Counted from the first letter of the stretch, positions 42,640 through 51,984 are shown. The stretch is 64,000 bases of DNA from Alteribacter natronophilus (GCF_006007885.1 NZ_VCRO01000001.1:620001-684000), one strand, 5' to 3'. The notes: a model not told the origin generated them from the letters alone. Numbers and translations: made by a program.

Positions 42640-42880
42640 TTGAAGTGCGGCTGGGACAAAACCCTCTTTTCGCACCTAATCTGGTTTCGGAGAGTCCTAT
42701 TGTTCGACAACTTTTTGTATTTAATTTAGAGTAAGACGGTTTTTCGTTGATTGTTCAAAAATACACTCGCTTGCCGCGGGCAAGGCTTCAGCTAACCGGG
42801 GAAGATCGCCCCGGTGGATCTTCAGCTCTTGCTTTTCCCGCAGGCGTCTCGTGATTTTTGAACAATCAACCGTTAGGATA
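42640..42880. repeat. Palindromic intergenic repeat, copy 5
   Basis: It begins GGCTGGGACAAAACC, like copy 1. The inner arms GATTGTTCAAAAAT (about 42758) and ATTTTTGAACAATC (about 42853) are inverted complements but differ in sequence from the arms of copy 1. The core has TTGCCGCGGGCAAGGCTTCAGC and TTTTCCCGCAGGCGTCTCG. Confidence 0.75.
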
Positions 42881-42892
42881 CTTAATACAAAG

Positions 42893-43135
42893 GCTATGTT
42901 AAAGCTTAATGTTTTTGCTTGGAGCGAACGCGTGACACTCCTGCGGGAAGAGCACCGACGGAAGACCCCGCAGGGACGAGCGTTTACATCGTGAGTCCAC
43001 TACGAGCTGCTTCGACGCAGACACTTCGAAGCGATACTGGAAGAGGAAGAAGCACGCTAACATCTGCGCAGGCTGCAGTGGAGCCCGCGGAAAGGGAGCG
43101 CAGTGAGCGAAAAACAACAACAAACTTTAACAGCG
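42893..43135 (+). repeat. Palindromic intergenic repeat, copy 6
   Basis: Contiguous with copy 5. It contains GGAGCGAACGCGTGACACTCC, GACGGAAGACCCCGCAGGGAC, GAGGAAGAAGCACGC, GAGCCCGCGGAAAGGGAGCGC and ends AAACAACAACAAACTTTAA. The outer parts match the reverse complement of copy 8 (60060), with an internal extra segment shared with copy 2. Confidence 0.75.
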
Positions 43136-43146
43136 CCAATACAAAA

Positions 43147-43176
43147 AAGGCTCTCACCGGATGGTGAGGGCCTTTC
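43147..43176. terminator. Intrinsic terminator
   Basis: GGCTCTCACC pairs with GGTGAGGGCC and is followed by TTTCT, with A6 on the left side. It lies past the end of the minus-strand BCCT gene and may serve it. Confidence 0.7.
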
Positions 43177-43218
43177 TAATTAGCCTGGTTTTACCCAGTC
43201 TCGGTTCAGCTTAAAAGG

Positions 43219-44769
43219 TCACGATTCGGCAGAACCCCGTTTTTCCCTCGGCTTACGGATTCCCTGTTCCACGGCAAGTTCAGAGGCAACTCTCGGAGCA
43301 AGCCAGATCAGAGGAAGAAGGATAAACGACACAGGGACAGCGGTAACAACGATAAAGGACTGAAGGGCATCAACACTTCCTTCTCCGATATAAAGGAGCA
43401 CCGAAGCTACAGCCCCCATCATGACTGCCCAGAATACACGGAGAACACTCGAAGGGTCCCCGGTACCGGTAACCGCCATGGAAATCGTGTAGCTCATCGA
43501 GTCACTTGTTGTCGCCACAAAAATGACTGTCACAATAATAAAGGCGAGCGCAAGTATCCAGCCGAGCGGAAGCTGGGTAACGATGGCAATCATGGAAGCG
43601 GGAAGACCGCTTTCATTCAGCGGCCCGGACACCGAACCCGGGTTCGCAAGCTCCAAGTGAATGCCTGTTCCTCCGACGACAGTGAACCAGAAATTCGTCA
43701 CAACAGGGGCGATGATGGCCACAGCTGTAACGAGCTCTCTTATAGTACGGCCTCTTGAGATTCTGCTGATAAAAATTGCCATCATTGGCCCGTACCCTAT
43801 AAACCATCCCCAGAAAAACACGGTCCAGAAAGCAAGCCACCCGGTATCCTCACGGTAAAGGCTCATCGGGAGAAACTCTCTCAGGTAAACCCCGTAGGAA
43901 CCGATGAACTGGTCAATGATAAATCCGCCGGGACCAAGAATAAGGATGGCGACTATGAGGACAAAGGTGAAAATAACATTGAAACGGCTCAAAATCTGGA
44001 TTCCCCGGTGAATACCGGTAACAGCAGATACGGCCGCAATTCCCACCAGACCGACCACAATCAGCAGCTGGGTGAGAAACGTATTTGGAATACCGAAAAG
44101 CGATTCCAGCCCGTAGGCAACCTGAAGACCGAGAAAGCCGATTGGTCCGATTGTACCTGCAGCGACAGCTATAATGGAAAACGAATCAACCATTGTGCCG
44201 GTCGGGCTGTTTTTCATCAGCTTTTCACCAAAAACAGGGTACAGGAGAGTGCGGGGCTTTAACGGCATTCCCCTGTGATAGTGTCCATACATGAGAACAA
44301 TTGCACCCAGTGTACCGAGAATGGCCCATGCCAGAAAACCCCAGTCAAGAAACGAAACGGACAGGGCCGGTGCAATGGCTTCCGGAGTTGCCGGCTCGAT
44401 TCCTCCAAACATAGGCGGTGTATCAATAAAATGATACATCGGTTCAGCAGCAGCCCAGAAAACACCACCGCCGGCAAGGAGCGTACACATGATAATGGAA
44501 ATCCACTTAAATGTACTCATTTCAGGTGTTTCCCTCTTACCAAGGCGAATTCTGCCGGCAGAGCTGAATGCCAGCACAACAGCTACTGCGAAAGTAGCGA
44601 GCATTAGAATCTGCCAGAAAGCCCCAAAATAGCCGGCAGCAAACCCAAACCCTGCGTCCACCATACCGGCAACAAAATCCACATCAATCAGCGCGGCAGC
44701 CACGAATAAAAACAGCAGTCCTCCACTGATTAAAGTAACAGGCCAGTCAAAACGTAATTTGTTATTCAA
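43219..44769 (-). CDS. BCCT-family osmolyte transporter (betaine/carnitine/choline type)
   Basis: 516 residues, 12 predicted membrane helices. Conserved family stretches are WISIIMCTLLAGGGVFWAAAEPMYHF, SFLDWGFLAWAILGTLGAIVL, and the signature FWTVFFWGWFIGYGPMMAIFISRISRGRTIRELV. The canonical W-W-x-x-x-x-S-P of glycine betaine carriers is FFWGWFIGYGP here, so the substrate may be another zwitterion (glycine or a sulphonate). Uptake is probably sodium-coupled and used for osmoprotection. Monocistronic, divergent from the queD riboswitch. Confidence 0.92.
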   Translation of the reverse strand: MNNKLRFDWPVTLISGGLLFLFVAAALIDVDFVAGMVDAGFGFAAGYFGAFWQILMLATFAVAVVLAFSSAGRIRLGKRETPEMSTFKWISIIMCTLLAGGGVFWAAAEPMYHFIDTPPMFGGIEPATPEAIAPALSVSFLDWGFLAWAILGTLGAIVLMYGHYHRGMPLKPRTLLYPVFGEKLMKNSPTGTMVDSFSIIAVAAGTIGPIGFLGLQVAYGLESLFGIPNTFLTQLLIVVGLVGIAAVSAVTGIHRGIQILSRFNVIFTFVLIVAILILGPGGFIIDQFIGSYGVYLREFLPMSLYREDTGWLAFWTVFFWGWFIGYGPMMAIFISRISRGRTIRELVTAVAIIAPVVTNFWFTVVGGTGIHLELANPGSVSGPLNESGLPASMIAIVTQLPLGWILALAFIIVTVIFVATTSDSMSYTISMAVTGTGDPSSVLRVFWAVMMGAVASVLLYIGEGSVDALQSFIVVTAVPVSFILLPLIWLAPRVASELAVEQGIRKPREKRGSAES

Positions 44770-44951
44770 AACACTTCCTCCAGACTTACTTATCTTTACT
44801 ATGTATATCGTCTGTAACAGCAGACCCGTTTATACTACTCTCCCTGTTTACCTGTGTAAAGAAAAAATCGTTCAGGCTGGACAGGCAGAAAGTGCAGAAG
44901 CAAACAGACCTTTTGCCTGAAGTAAAAACATGTTAGAATAGGGCAGTTGAC

Positions 44952-44996
44952 ACGAGGGTTCGAAATTCCCTCCCCTCGCTGTAAAAAACTAGGGAG
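44952..44996 (+). promoter_or_regulatory. preQ1-I riboswitch
   Basis: CGAGGGTTCGAAATTCCCTC, then CCCTCGCTGTAAAAAACTA and GGGAG. The P1 stem CGAGG/CCTCG, the short loop and the A-rich tail AAAAAACTA that pairs back into the loop follow the compact class I preQ1 aptamer. The ribosome site of queD (AGGGAG) begins directly after the tail, so ligand binding should block translation. It is preceded by a TTTGCC-N16-TAGAAT promoter (44913-44940). Confidence 0.82.
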
Positions 44997-45004
44997 TGAT
45001 GAAA

Positions 45005-45481
45005 ATGGAATTCAAAATACCTGACCGGGTCGAAAAGCTCGGAGAGGATATACAGAAAAATGAACTCCGGTATCACCGGAAAAGGGTGGGCATAACAAAG
45101 GAATTTACTTTTGATGCCGCCCATCACCTGCACTGCTACGAAGGGAAATGCAAAAACCTGCACGGTCACACGTACCGGCTCGTTGTTACGATCAGCGGGT
45201 ACGTAAACGAGGTCGGAATCAGCGTTGATTTTGGCGATGTAAAGCGCATTTATGAATATACGATCAAGGACCGGCTCGATCACCGTTATTTAAATGAAGT
45301 GCTGCCGAACATGAACACGACAGCGGAAAACATGATTGTCTGGATCTGGGAAGAGCTCGATGCTTCTCTTGAAAGAGAAGGCCTGAAAGCACAGGGGCAG
45401 CGTCTGGAAGAGCTCGTTTTATATGAAACACCGACAAGTTATGCCTCGCTGAAAAGGGAGTGGATGGAAGATCATGACTAA
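45005..45481 (+). CDS. queD: 6-carboxy-5,6,7,8-tetrahydropterin synthase QueD
   Basis: 158 residues. ATG 45005 is chosen, with AGGGAG 8 bases upstream; GTG 44996 and ATG 44999 are too close to it. It makes the second intermediate of queuosine biosynthesis from dihydroneopterin triphosphate. Zinc ligands are in FDAAHHLHCYEGKCKNLHGHTYRL (catalytic Cys and three His), with DFGDVKR, LDHRYLNEV and PTAEN-like TTAENMIVWIWEEL, and the final ETPTSYA. It is controlled by the preQ1 riboswitch and overlaps queE by 8 bases. Confidence 0.95.
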   Translation: MEFKIPDRVEKLGEDIQKNELRYHRKRVGITKEFTFDAAHHLHCYEGKCKNLHGHTYRLVVTISGYVNEVGISVDFGDVKRIYEYTIKDRLDHRYLNEVLPNMNTTAENMIVWIWEELDASLEREGLKAQGQRLEELVLYETPTSYASLKREWMEDHD

Positions 45482-46202
45482 CTTCGCGCTTCCGGATAAA
45501 GAAGAATACCTCGGGTGGAAGGTTCCCATGGTCGAAATCTTTGAAACAGTCGAAGGTGAAGGGACTGCAGCAGGTTACCCTACTGTTTTTGTACGTGTGT
45601 TTCACTGCAACCTCCGCTGTCACTGGTGTGATACTCCATACAGCTATGCTCCTGCCAAACCGGAGTTTGAAGCTGAAATTGGCGAGATCATTGATCGGAT
45701 AAACGAGTTTGACAGCCGTTATATCTGCTTTACCGGGGGAGAACCGCTCATACACGGCAGGAAATCAGCTGCCCTGCTCAAAGCCATGGCAGACATTCCC
45801 CGAATTGAGGATATTCACATCGAAACAAACGGCGGAATCGATCTGGAACCGTTTCAGGCGCTTCGGCAGTCAGATCAGGCAGTCGGCAGTAAAGCCCGAT
45901 TTGTTATGGATTACAAGCTGACCGGTTCCGGTGAAAGAAACCGGATGATTCACAGTAACTTTCCTCTCCTGGAAAGCCGTGATGAAGTTAAATTTGTAAT
46001 AGCTGGCGATGAGGATTTTTCAGAAGCTAAGGAAGTTGTAGAATCCGAGCACAAAAAGGGGCACGTCCTCTTCAGCCCGGTGTGGGAGTCGATGCCTCCG
46101 AAGAAACTGGTGGAAAAAGTGCTTGAACATAAGCTTTCACAGGTGAAAGTCAGCCTGCAGCTTCATAAAATAATCTGGCACCCTGACCAGCGCGGGGTGT
46201 AA
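45474..46202 (+). CDS. queE: 7-carboxy-7-deazaguanine synthase QueE
   Basis: 242 residues, ATG 45474 within the end of queD. Radical SAM enzyme forming 7-carboxy-7-deazaguanine. The Fe-S motif is the CX3CX2C form, HCNLRCHWCDTPY, and SAM-binding features are CFTGGEPL and HIETNGG. Together with QueD it covers two steps of the preQ1 pathway; the usual operon partners queC and queF are absent from this window and must lie elsewhere. Confidence 0.95.
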   Translation: MTNFALPDKEEYLGWKVPMVEIFETVEGEGTAAGYPTVFVRVFHCNLRCHWCDTPYSYAPAKPEFEAEIGEIIDRINEFDSRYICFTGGEPLIHGRKSAALLKAMADIPRIEDIHIETNGGIDLEPFQALRQSDQAVGSKARFVMDYKLTGSGERNRMIHSNFPLLESRDEVKFVIAGDEDFSEAKEVVESEHKKGHVLFSPVWESMPPKKLVEKVLEHKLSQVKVSLQLHKIIWHPDQRGV

Positions 46203-46318
46203 CGTGAGGAGACTGTCCTTTATTGAGGGCAGTCTTTTCCTGTTTCAGCTCCAGCGAATAATATGTCTGTTCAGTTAGAAACTAACAGGGATTATGTTAT
46301 TTTGGAGGAGCTGACGTT

Positions 46319-47164
46319 TTGAAACGACTACTGTTATGCTTATGTTTACTGCTGGCGGCTCTGTCAGCCGCCGGAACCTGGGGGTCCGGGGCACATGCAG
46401 AAAGCCCTGAGTGGTGGTGGAAAAAAGACCGTACTTCGGAGCAGCCTCCGTTAAGAGGGGGACCTGAAAAAGAGGTTCGGGATCTCACCCCGGTTAACAA
46501 CAACGTGCTGGCAGCACAGTATCCGGACCTTGTGTTTGTCAAAGGACCCGGTGATCAGAACCGGGTTGCCCTGACTTTTGACGACGGACCAGATCCTGAT
46601 TACACACCGCTCATTCTTGATGTTCTTAATGAGTTTGATGTTCCGGGAACATTCTTTCTTATGGGAGCCCGGGCAACGGCAAATCCCGATCTTACAAGGC
46701 GTGTTTCTGAAGAAGGACATGAAATCGGAAACCATACTTACTGGCATCCCGACCTTGTGGAGGAAGGGGATGTGGAGATCCTTGTAGATGAAGTGCAGCG
46801 GACAGAGGAAACGATTGCTGATATTCTCGGGTTTCGCACACGCCTGTTCAGAGCGCCCTACGGGTTTCTTTACGAGGAACTGGTTGAGGAGCTCGGAACC
46901 CTTGATTACTCCATTATTGCCTGGGATGTCGACTCCCTTGACTGGGAAGATCTGACGCCGGAGCAGATTGCGGAGAATGTTACTCCGAACGTGGAGCCGG
47001 GATCCATTATTCTCATGCATGACGGCGGGGCACCCGAGGCGGACAGAACAGAGACAGCAGAGGCACTGCGGGAAATTATCCCTGAGCTTCGTGAGCAGGG
47101 GTATGAATTTGTAACTGTATCTGAGCTGCTGAACGTTCCTGCCACAATGGAAGAAGCACAGTAA
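46319..47164 (+). CDS. Secreted polysaccharide deacetylase (NodB domain)
   Basis: 281 residues from TTG 46319, with GGAGGAG 6-8 bases upstream. A signal peptide (LLLCLCLLLAALSAAG, cleavage near AHA at about residue 27) is followed by a linker with WWWKKDR. The NodB domain has VALTFDDGPDPDYTP (catalytic Asp and metal Asp), EIGNHTYWHPDL (HxxxH metal pair), LFRAPYGF, AWDVDSLDW and ILMHDGG. It probably de-N-acetylates peptidoglycan or another cell-wall glycan. No sporulation promoter was recognised, so it need not be PdaA/PdaB. Confidence 0.92.
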   Translation: MKRLLLCLCLLLAALSAAGTWGSGAHAESPEWWWKKDRTSEQPPLRGGPEKEVRDLTPVNNNVLAAQYPDLVFVKGPGDQNRVALTFDDGPDPDYTPLILDVLNEFDVPGTFFLMGARATANPDLTRRVSEEGHEIGNHTYWHPDLVEEGDVEILVDEVQRTEETIADILGFRTRLFRAPYGFLYEELVEELGTLDYSIIAWDVDSLDWEDLTPEQIAENVTPNVEPGSIILMHDGGAPEADRTETAEALREIIPELREQGYEFVTVSELLNVPATMEEAQ

Positions 47165-47169
47165 AAGCG

Positions 47170-47197
47170 GGCACCCGGTCATTGCCGGGTGTCTTTT
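47170..47197 (+). terminator. Intrinsic terminator of the deacetylase gene
   Basis: GGCACCCGG pairs with CCGGGTGTC around TCATTG and is followed by TTTTCT. Confidence 0.75.
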
Positions 47198-47347
47198 CTG
47201 CTGTATTGGGGAAAAAGGCACATACACGACGCAATCGGACAATATGCCGTTTCTGCAGCGTCGTCAACATGCCTTAAATAAGTGCAGTACTGTTGGGAGA
47301 ATGAAGGAATTAAAGCGGCCGGCAGAGAGTTGGAAGGAGGGCAAGCG

Positions 47348-49009
47348 ATTAAAGTCAGATACAATTTACTGCTTGGGGTGCTGATGTGTGTGGTCTGGTC
47401 TGCAGCACGTCCCGGAATCGTCGACACGGCGCTGTCCTTCGCCTTTCTCATCCTCGTCCCCTCTCTTCTTTATCTTGTGGCGACAGATCGGCCGCGGTCA
47501 GTGTTCCGGAAAAACCTCCATGCAGCAGCGGCGTATTCTTTCCCTTTTGCGCTTGCCGGCGCCATTTCTCTCGTGCATGAACCGGGCCTCACTGCAGCAG
47601 CTGCTGCTTTTATCTGGCTGATATTCACCCTCTGGGTGGCGGGGAACGGAATTATGCGTCTGTTAAACCGTGGTATTGCACAGCCTGACGAAGCACTAAT
47701 AGACGTGGGACTGACTTTTCTGGCAGTGGGAGGAGTCTGGCTCGTTCTGGCAAGGGCAGGTGCTGCTGAACTGATGCCCTATTCCGCGCTGACTGTGGAT
47801 CTTACTGCTGTGCATTACCATTACTCCGCTTTTGTTCTTCCGTTGTTCGCCGGTCTGTTTGGCAGGTGGCTGTTAACTTCGGGAGCCGACCGCCACGCTG
47901 GAAGACGTGGGAGGTTTACGGTTCTTGCAGTCGGAATTGCGGGAGGATCCCCCCTTGTGGCTCTTGGTATTTCACAGGGCCAGCCTCTTGAAAGAATAAC
48001 CGTTGCCCTTTATATTGTATTCATTTACTGGCTGTGTCTGTGGGTGATCGTGAACTGCAGACGGATCGGCGGGGCGGCAGGTACATTTGCAGCAGCTGCT
48101 TCCATTACGCTCATGATGACCATGGGGTATTCATTTTTGTTCAGTCTCGGACTTTTTATAAATACAGCATTCATCCCGGTGGACGGCATGCTGCGCTGGC
48201 ACGGAGCGCTCAATGCGTTCGGATTTTCGGTATTCGGCACGTTAGCCTGGTTTTTCGCAAAACCTGAACCTGGATTTGATGAAAAAGGGTTCCCGATCAG
48301 CCGGCTGAGGATGAAAGATCTCGTCCGTCAGGAAACTGTTCAGAAAATCCGCTTGGACAAGGCCGTAAAGGCCCCGGGTCTCCTCCACAACTGGAATGAC
48401 CTTGAGAGCCGTGTTTTTGAAGCGGAGCGGACTGACAGAAAGATCAGGGAGTTCTACACTTCAACTGTCGATTACAGCCTTTATGCGCGGATTAAGTGGA
48501 ATAAAGAGTGGATGAGGCATGCAGTACGCTTTCTTCAGGGGGAGAAGAGACAGTTTTCACTGCCTCACTCAGGGGTATTTACAATAAAAGGAAGTATATG
48601 TGATGTTAATGACAGTGAAGATGGGAGGAAAAATGTAAGAGGATTGGCACTGTGGGATGAGGACTCCGGGTATCCGCTGTCTGCTCCTTTGTTTTATTCC
48701 ACCCATGAAACAGCCGGTATCGCTTATATGAACATTGCCAATCCGTTCAGGTGTGGAGTCATTACACGTGTATTAAGACCCGGGAACAGCCGGGCCGGGG
48801 CTCTCATTCTTACGGGCAGGAGAAGGCAGCACGGCAGCGGGGATGAGGGTTTATATTTTACACTGGGAAAAATGACAGTTAAATTGCCTGTGGAGGAAGA
48901 GATTAAGGTGGATCGCTGCGGCAGCGGTCTCAGAGCACTGCATGAGATGACCCTTTTCGGCATATCCTTTCTGAAAATCAGCTATTCCATCACAAGGAGG
49001 AGCGACTGA
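47348..49009 (+). CDS. yndJ: YndJ-family membrane protein (possible ATT start)
   Basis: About 553 residues. The first 330 contain some nine membrane helices with HYHYSAFVLPLFAGLFGRWL and GMLRWHGALNAFGF, the His-rich core of YndJ; the remainder is soluble. The open frame reaches back to GTG 47282, but no ribosome site precedes that codon. An excellent AAGGAGG at 47334-47340 is followed 7 bases later by ATT 47348 (ATT AAA GTC AGA TAC), and no ATG, GTG or TTG is suitably placed. An ATT start is therefore proposed. Function of YndJ unknown. It overlaps the next gene by one base. Confidence 0.75.
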   Translation: MKVRYNLLLGVLMCVVWSAARPGIVDTALSFAFLILVPSLLYLVATDRPRSVFRKNLHAAAAYSFPFALAGAISLVHEPGLTAAAAAFIWLIFTLWVAGNGIMRLLNRGIAQPDEALIDVGLTFLAVGGVWLVLARAGAAELMPYSALTVDLTAVHYHYSAFVLPLFAGLFGRWLLTSGADRHAGRRGRFTVLAVGIAGGSPLVALGISQGQPLERITVALYIVFIYWLCLWVIVNCRRIGGAAGTFAAAASITLMMTMGYSFLFSLGLFINTAFIPVDGMLRWHGALNAFGFSVFGTLAWFFAKPEPGFDEKGFPISRLRMKDLVRQETVQKIRLDKAVKAPGLLHNWNDLESRVFEAERTDRKIREFYTSTVDYSLYARIKWNKEWMRHAVRFLQGEKRQFSLPHSGVFTIKGSICDVNDSEDGRKNVRGLALWDEDSGYPLSAPLFYSTHETAGIAYMNIANPFRCGVITRVLRPGNSRAGALILTGRRRQHGSGDEGLYFTLGKMTVKLPVEEEIKVDRCGSGLRALHEMTLFGISFLKISYSITRRSD

Positions 49010-49533
49010 TGAAAAGAGCCCGCAGTTCATTTGATGATGCTCATCTTGCTGTGTTAAAGGCCTGTGCAGGAAAAACGCTCATCTCTGTGGACGCACGCCA
49101 GATTACATGTTTTCACAGCAGAAGTTACGGAGAGGACTATAACTTTTTCTCTCCTGTGATACTTCATTTCGGGAAAAAGGATTATCTGATGTTTGAACCC
49201 GGCGAGGATGAAAACGAGGATCGGGTGCTGACGGTGGCCAGCCGGAATAATCCTGCTCCGCTGAATTTTGAAACAGACGAATACGGGAACCATGAGAAAA
49301 AAGACATAAGCGGCATTATGGTATTTAAGACGATTCTGAACGTAACGGTATACGCATTCGGCAATGAAGAAGCAGAAGGTGTACAGACGCTTGATACGGC
49401 TGTTCTGTTTGACCTTGAGGATCACAGCTCACTCTGTTTTTCCCCTGTTGCCTACGGGACAGGACTATGTGTCAGTGAATCTCTGATTGCACAGAAACTT
49501 GAACATTCGTACCCGCGGTGGTCAGCACGGTAA
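49009..49533 (+). CDS. Hypothetical protein downstream of yndJ (174 residues)
   Basis: ATG 49009 overlaps the yndJ stop (TGATG) with GGAGG upstream, so the two are translationally coupled. Soluble, mixed alpha/beta, acidic. Segments such as YNFFSPVILHFGKKDYLMFEPG and AVLFDLEDHSSLCFSPVAYG suggest a beta-sandwich. Not recognised. Coupling to yndJ suggests a shared role. Confidence 0.65.
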   Translation: MKRARSSFDDAHLAVLKACAGKTLISVDARQITCFHSRSYGEDYNFFSPVILHFGKKDYLMFEPGEDENEDRVLTVASRNNPAPLNFETDEYGNHEKKDISGIMVFKTILNVTVYAFGNEEAEGVQTLDTAVLFDLEDHSSLCFSPVAYGTGLCVSESLIAQKLEHSYPRWSAR

Positions 49534-49546
49534 TAGTAAATGAGGC

Positions 49547-49570
49547 GAACCGGCAGCGTCCGGTTCTTTT
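49547..49570 (+). terminator. Intrinsic terminator of the yndJ operon
   Basis: GAACCGG pairs with CCGGTTC around CAGCGT and is followed by T4. Confidence 0.7.
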
Positions 49571-49673
49571 CTGTTCCCAAATTGGAGAGGTAATGACAGG
49601 GTGACAGGACCTTGAATCTTTTCATGCAAACACATATTCGCTATACTGAAATTCAAGAGAGGAGCGGTCGAAC

Positions 49674-51956
49674 ATGTTTGGAAAAAAAGATCTGCATGCC
49701 CTGTTAAGTGAACTTAAAGCAGACGAGAACGTCACTTACTGGCATGAAATTGAAGAAAAGCGGGCAAGGACGGTTCCTTTTCCCGAGTCCATCGATCCGA
49801 GGCTGAAAGAGGGTCTCAGACGAAAAGGGATTGAACGGTTATATACCCACCAGGCGAGGGCGTTTGAGGCTGTCAGACGGGGGGAAAACGTTACGGCTGT
49901 CACTCCTACAGCATCGGGTAAAACGCTCTGCTATAACCTTCCTGTGCTCCAGAAGCAGCTGGAGAACCCCGACAGCCGAGCGCTGTATCTGTTTCCTACC
50001 AAAGCGCTGGCACAGGATCAGAAAAGCGAGATCAATGAACTGATCGATGATATAGATGTAAATGTAAACAGCTATACATATGACGGGGATACTCCCGCAA
50101 ACATCCGACAGATGGTGCGTAAATCCGGTCATATTGTCATTACAAATCCTGATATGCTTCATGCGGCGATCCTCCCCCACCATACCAAGTGGATCAGCCT
50201 GTTTGAAAATCTGGAAACCGTTGTAATTGACGAACTGCATACGTACCGCGGTGTTTTCGGGTCGCATGTGGCAAACGTAATCAGAAGGTTAAAACGGATA
50301 TGTGCCTATTATGGAAGTGATCCGAAGTTTATCTGTACGTCAGCAACGATTGCAAATCCTCAGGAATTGAGCCGTGAACTTACCGGGGAGGATATTACGC
50401 TGATTGATAACAACGGTGCTCCAAGAGGCAAAAAACATTTTATTTTCTATAATCCTCCTGTCGTTAACAGGCAGCTCAATCTCAGGGAAGGAGCCACGAA
50501 GGCTGTAAACCGGCTGGCTGCAGAATTTCTGAAGCAGAATATCCAGACAATCGTGTTTGCCAGAAGCCGGGTGCGCGTGGAAATTATTCTGAGCCATCTC
50601 CAGGAGCTCACAAAATACAGTCTCGATCAGAACAGAATCCGGGGCTACCGGGGCGGCTATCTTCCCAATCAGCGCCGGGAAATTGAACGGAGTCTGAGAA
50701 GAGGAGATACCCTCGGGGTTGTCAGTACGAATGCCCTTGAGCTTGGGGTGGATATTGGTCAGCTTCAGGTCTGTATTATGACCGGTTATCCGGGCTCGGT
50801 GGCTTCCAGCTGGCAGCAGGCAGGCCGGGCAGGGCGGCGTCAGGATGAATCGGTCGTACTCATGGTCGCCAGTTCATCGCCGATCGACCAGTATATTTTT
50901 TCAAACCCTTCATTTTTCTTTGAAGGTTCTCCTGAAACAGCGAGGATCAACAAGGATAACCTGATTATTCTGGTTGACCACCTCAAATGTGCGGCCTACG
51001 AACTTCCCTTTTCAAGAGGCGAGCAGTTTGATGGAACCGACGTGGAGGAGATTCTTGAATTCCTTGTGGACGAGCGGGTTCTTCATGCTCAGAAAAGCCG
51101 CTTTTACTGGATGAACGATTCCTTTCCGGCCCACAATATCAGCCTGAGGTCAGCAGCTCAGGAAAATGTGGTCATTATCGATCAGAGTGAGGTGGCAAAT
51201 CACCGCGTGATCGGGGAAATGGATACGTTCAGTGCGCTGACACTGCTGCACGAGGAAGCAATCTACCTTCATGAAGGCACACAGTTTCAGGTTGAAATGC
51301 TCGACTGGGACGAGAAAAAAGCTTTTGTGCGGGAAGTGGATGTGGAGTACTTCACTGATGCGAACCTTGCAGTTAACCTGAAAGTGCTCGAAGCCGATCA
51401 CGAGAAGGAAGCTGAGTACGGAACGGCCGAATTCGGTGACGTAATGGTAACGGCCATGGCAACAATCTTTAAAAAGATCAAGCTGGAAACGTTTGAGAAC
51501 ATCGGCTCCGGCCCCATTCACCTTCCGGAACAGGAACTGCACACCCAGGCTGTCTGGCTTTCGTTTTCAGATGACCTTGTGCACAAGTGGGGAGAGAAAA
51601 CTCTTGAAGAGGCACTTGGCGGTCTTGCCCATGTCTGGCAGCACGTAGCGTGTGTGAACGTAATGTGTGACAAAAATGACCTCCACGCTGTTCCGCAGAT
51701 TAAAGCCATTCATTCTGAACGCCCTGCTGTTTTCCTTTATGACCGGTACCCCGGAGGGATCGGGCTTTCGGAACAGGTATACAAAAACCTTGATGAGACC
51801 CTGGCTCAGGCCGAGGCCTTTGTCCGCTCGTGCCGGTGTGAAAAAGGGTGTCCAACCTGTACAGGGACAGCTTCGGTGGGGTTTGAAGATGATTTACCGT
51901 CACCGAAAGCCATGGTTCTGAAACTGCTCAAAGGGAAACGGGAAGAGAGGCACTGA
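49674..51956 (+). CDS. yprA: DEAD/DEAH-box helicase YprA (MrfA), with DUF1998 zinc domain
   Basis: 760 residues from ATG 49674 behind GAGAGGAGCG. Superfamily 2 helicase: Q-like motif, Walker A TPTASGKTLCY (about residues 80-90), LYLFPTKALAQDQ, TNPDMLH, DEAD motif variant VIDELHTYRG, TSATIANP, and motifs V and VI (STNALELGVDIGQLQ, QQAGRAGRR). The C-terminus is DUF1998 with the zinc cysteines CRCEKGCPTC. In B. subtilis YprA/MrfA and YprB/MrfB repair mitomycin C damage. Here the pair is split by the inserted gerA operon on the opposite strand. Confidence 0.95.
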   Translation: MFGKKDLHALLSELKADENVTYWHEIEEKRARTVPFPESIDPRLKEGLRRKGIERLYTHQARAFEAVRRGENVTAVTPTASGKTLCYNLPVLQKQLENPDSRALYLFPTKALAQDQKSEINELIDDIDVNVNSYTYDGDTPANIRQMVRKSGHIVITNPDMLHAAILPHHTKWISLFENLETVVIDELHTYRGVFGSHVANVIRRLKRICAYYGSDPKFICTSATIANPQELSRELTGEDITLIDNNGAPRGKKHFIFYNPPVVNRQLNLREGATKAVNRLAAEFLKQNIQTIVFARSRVRVEIILSHLQELTKYSLDQNRIRGYRGGYLPNQRREIERSLRRGDTLGVVSTNALELGVDIGQLQVCIMTGYPGSVASSWQQAGRAGRRQDESVVLMVASSSPIDQYIFSNPSFFFEGSPETARINKDNLIILVDHLKCAAYELPFSRGEQFDGTDVEEILEFLVDERVLHAQKSRFYWMNDSFPAHNISLRSAAQENVVIIDQSEVANHRVIGEMDTFSALTLLHEEAIYLHEGTQFQVEMLDWDEKKAFVREVDVEYFTDANLAVNLKVLEADHEKEAEYGTAEFGDVMVTAMATIFKKIKLETFENIGSGPIHLPEQELHTQAVWLSFSDDLVHKWGEKTLEEALGGLAHVWQHVACVNVMCDKNDLHAVPQIKAIHSERPAVFLYDRYPGGIGLSEQVYKNLDETLAQAEAFVRSCRCEKGCPTCTGTASVGFEDDLPSPKAMVLKLLKGKREERH

Positions 51957-51984
51957 AAGAAATAGGGGCGACGACCTTTCGTTC

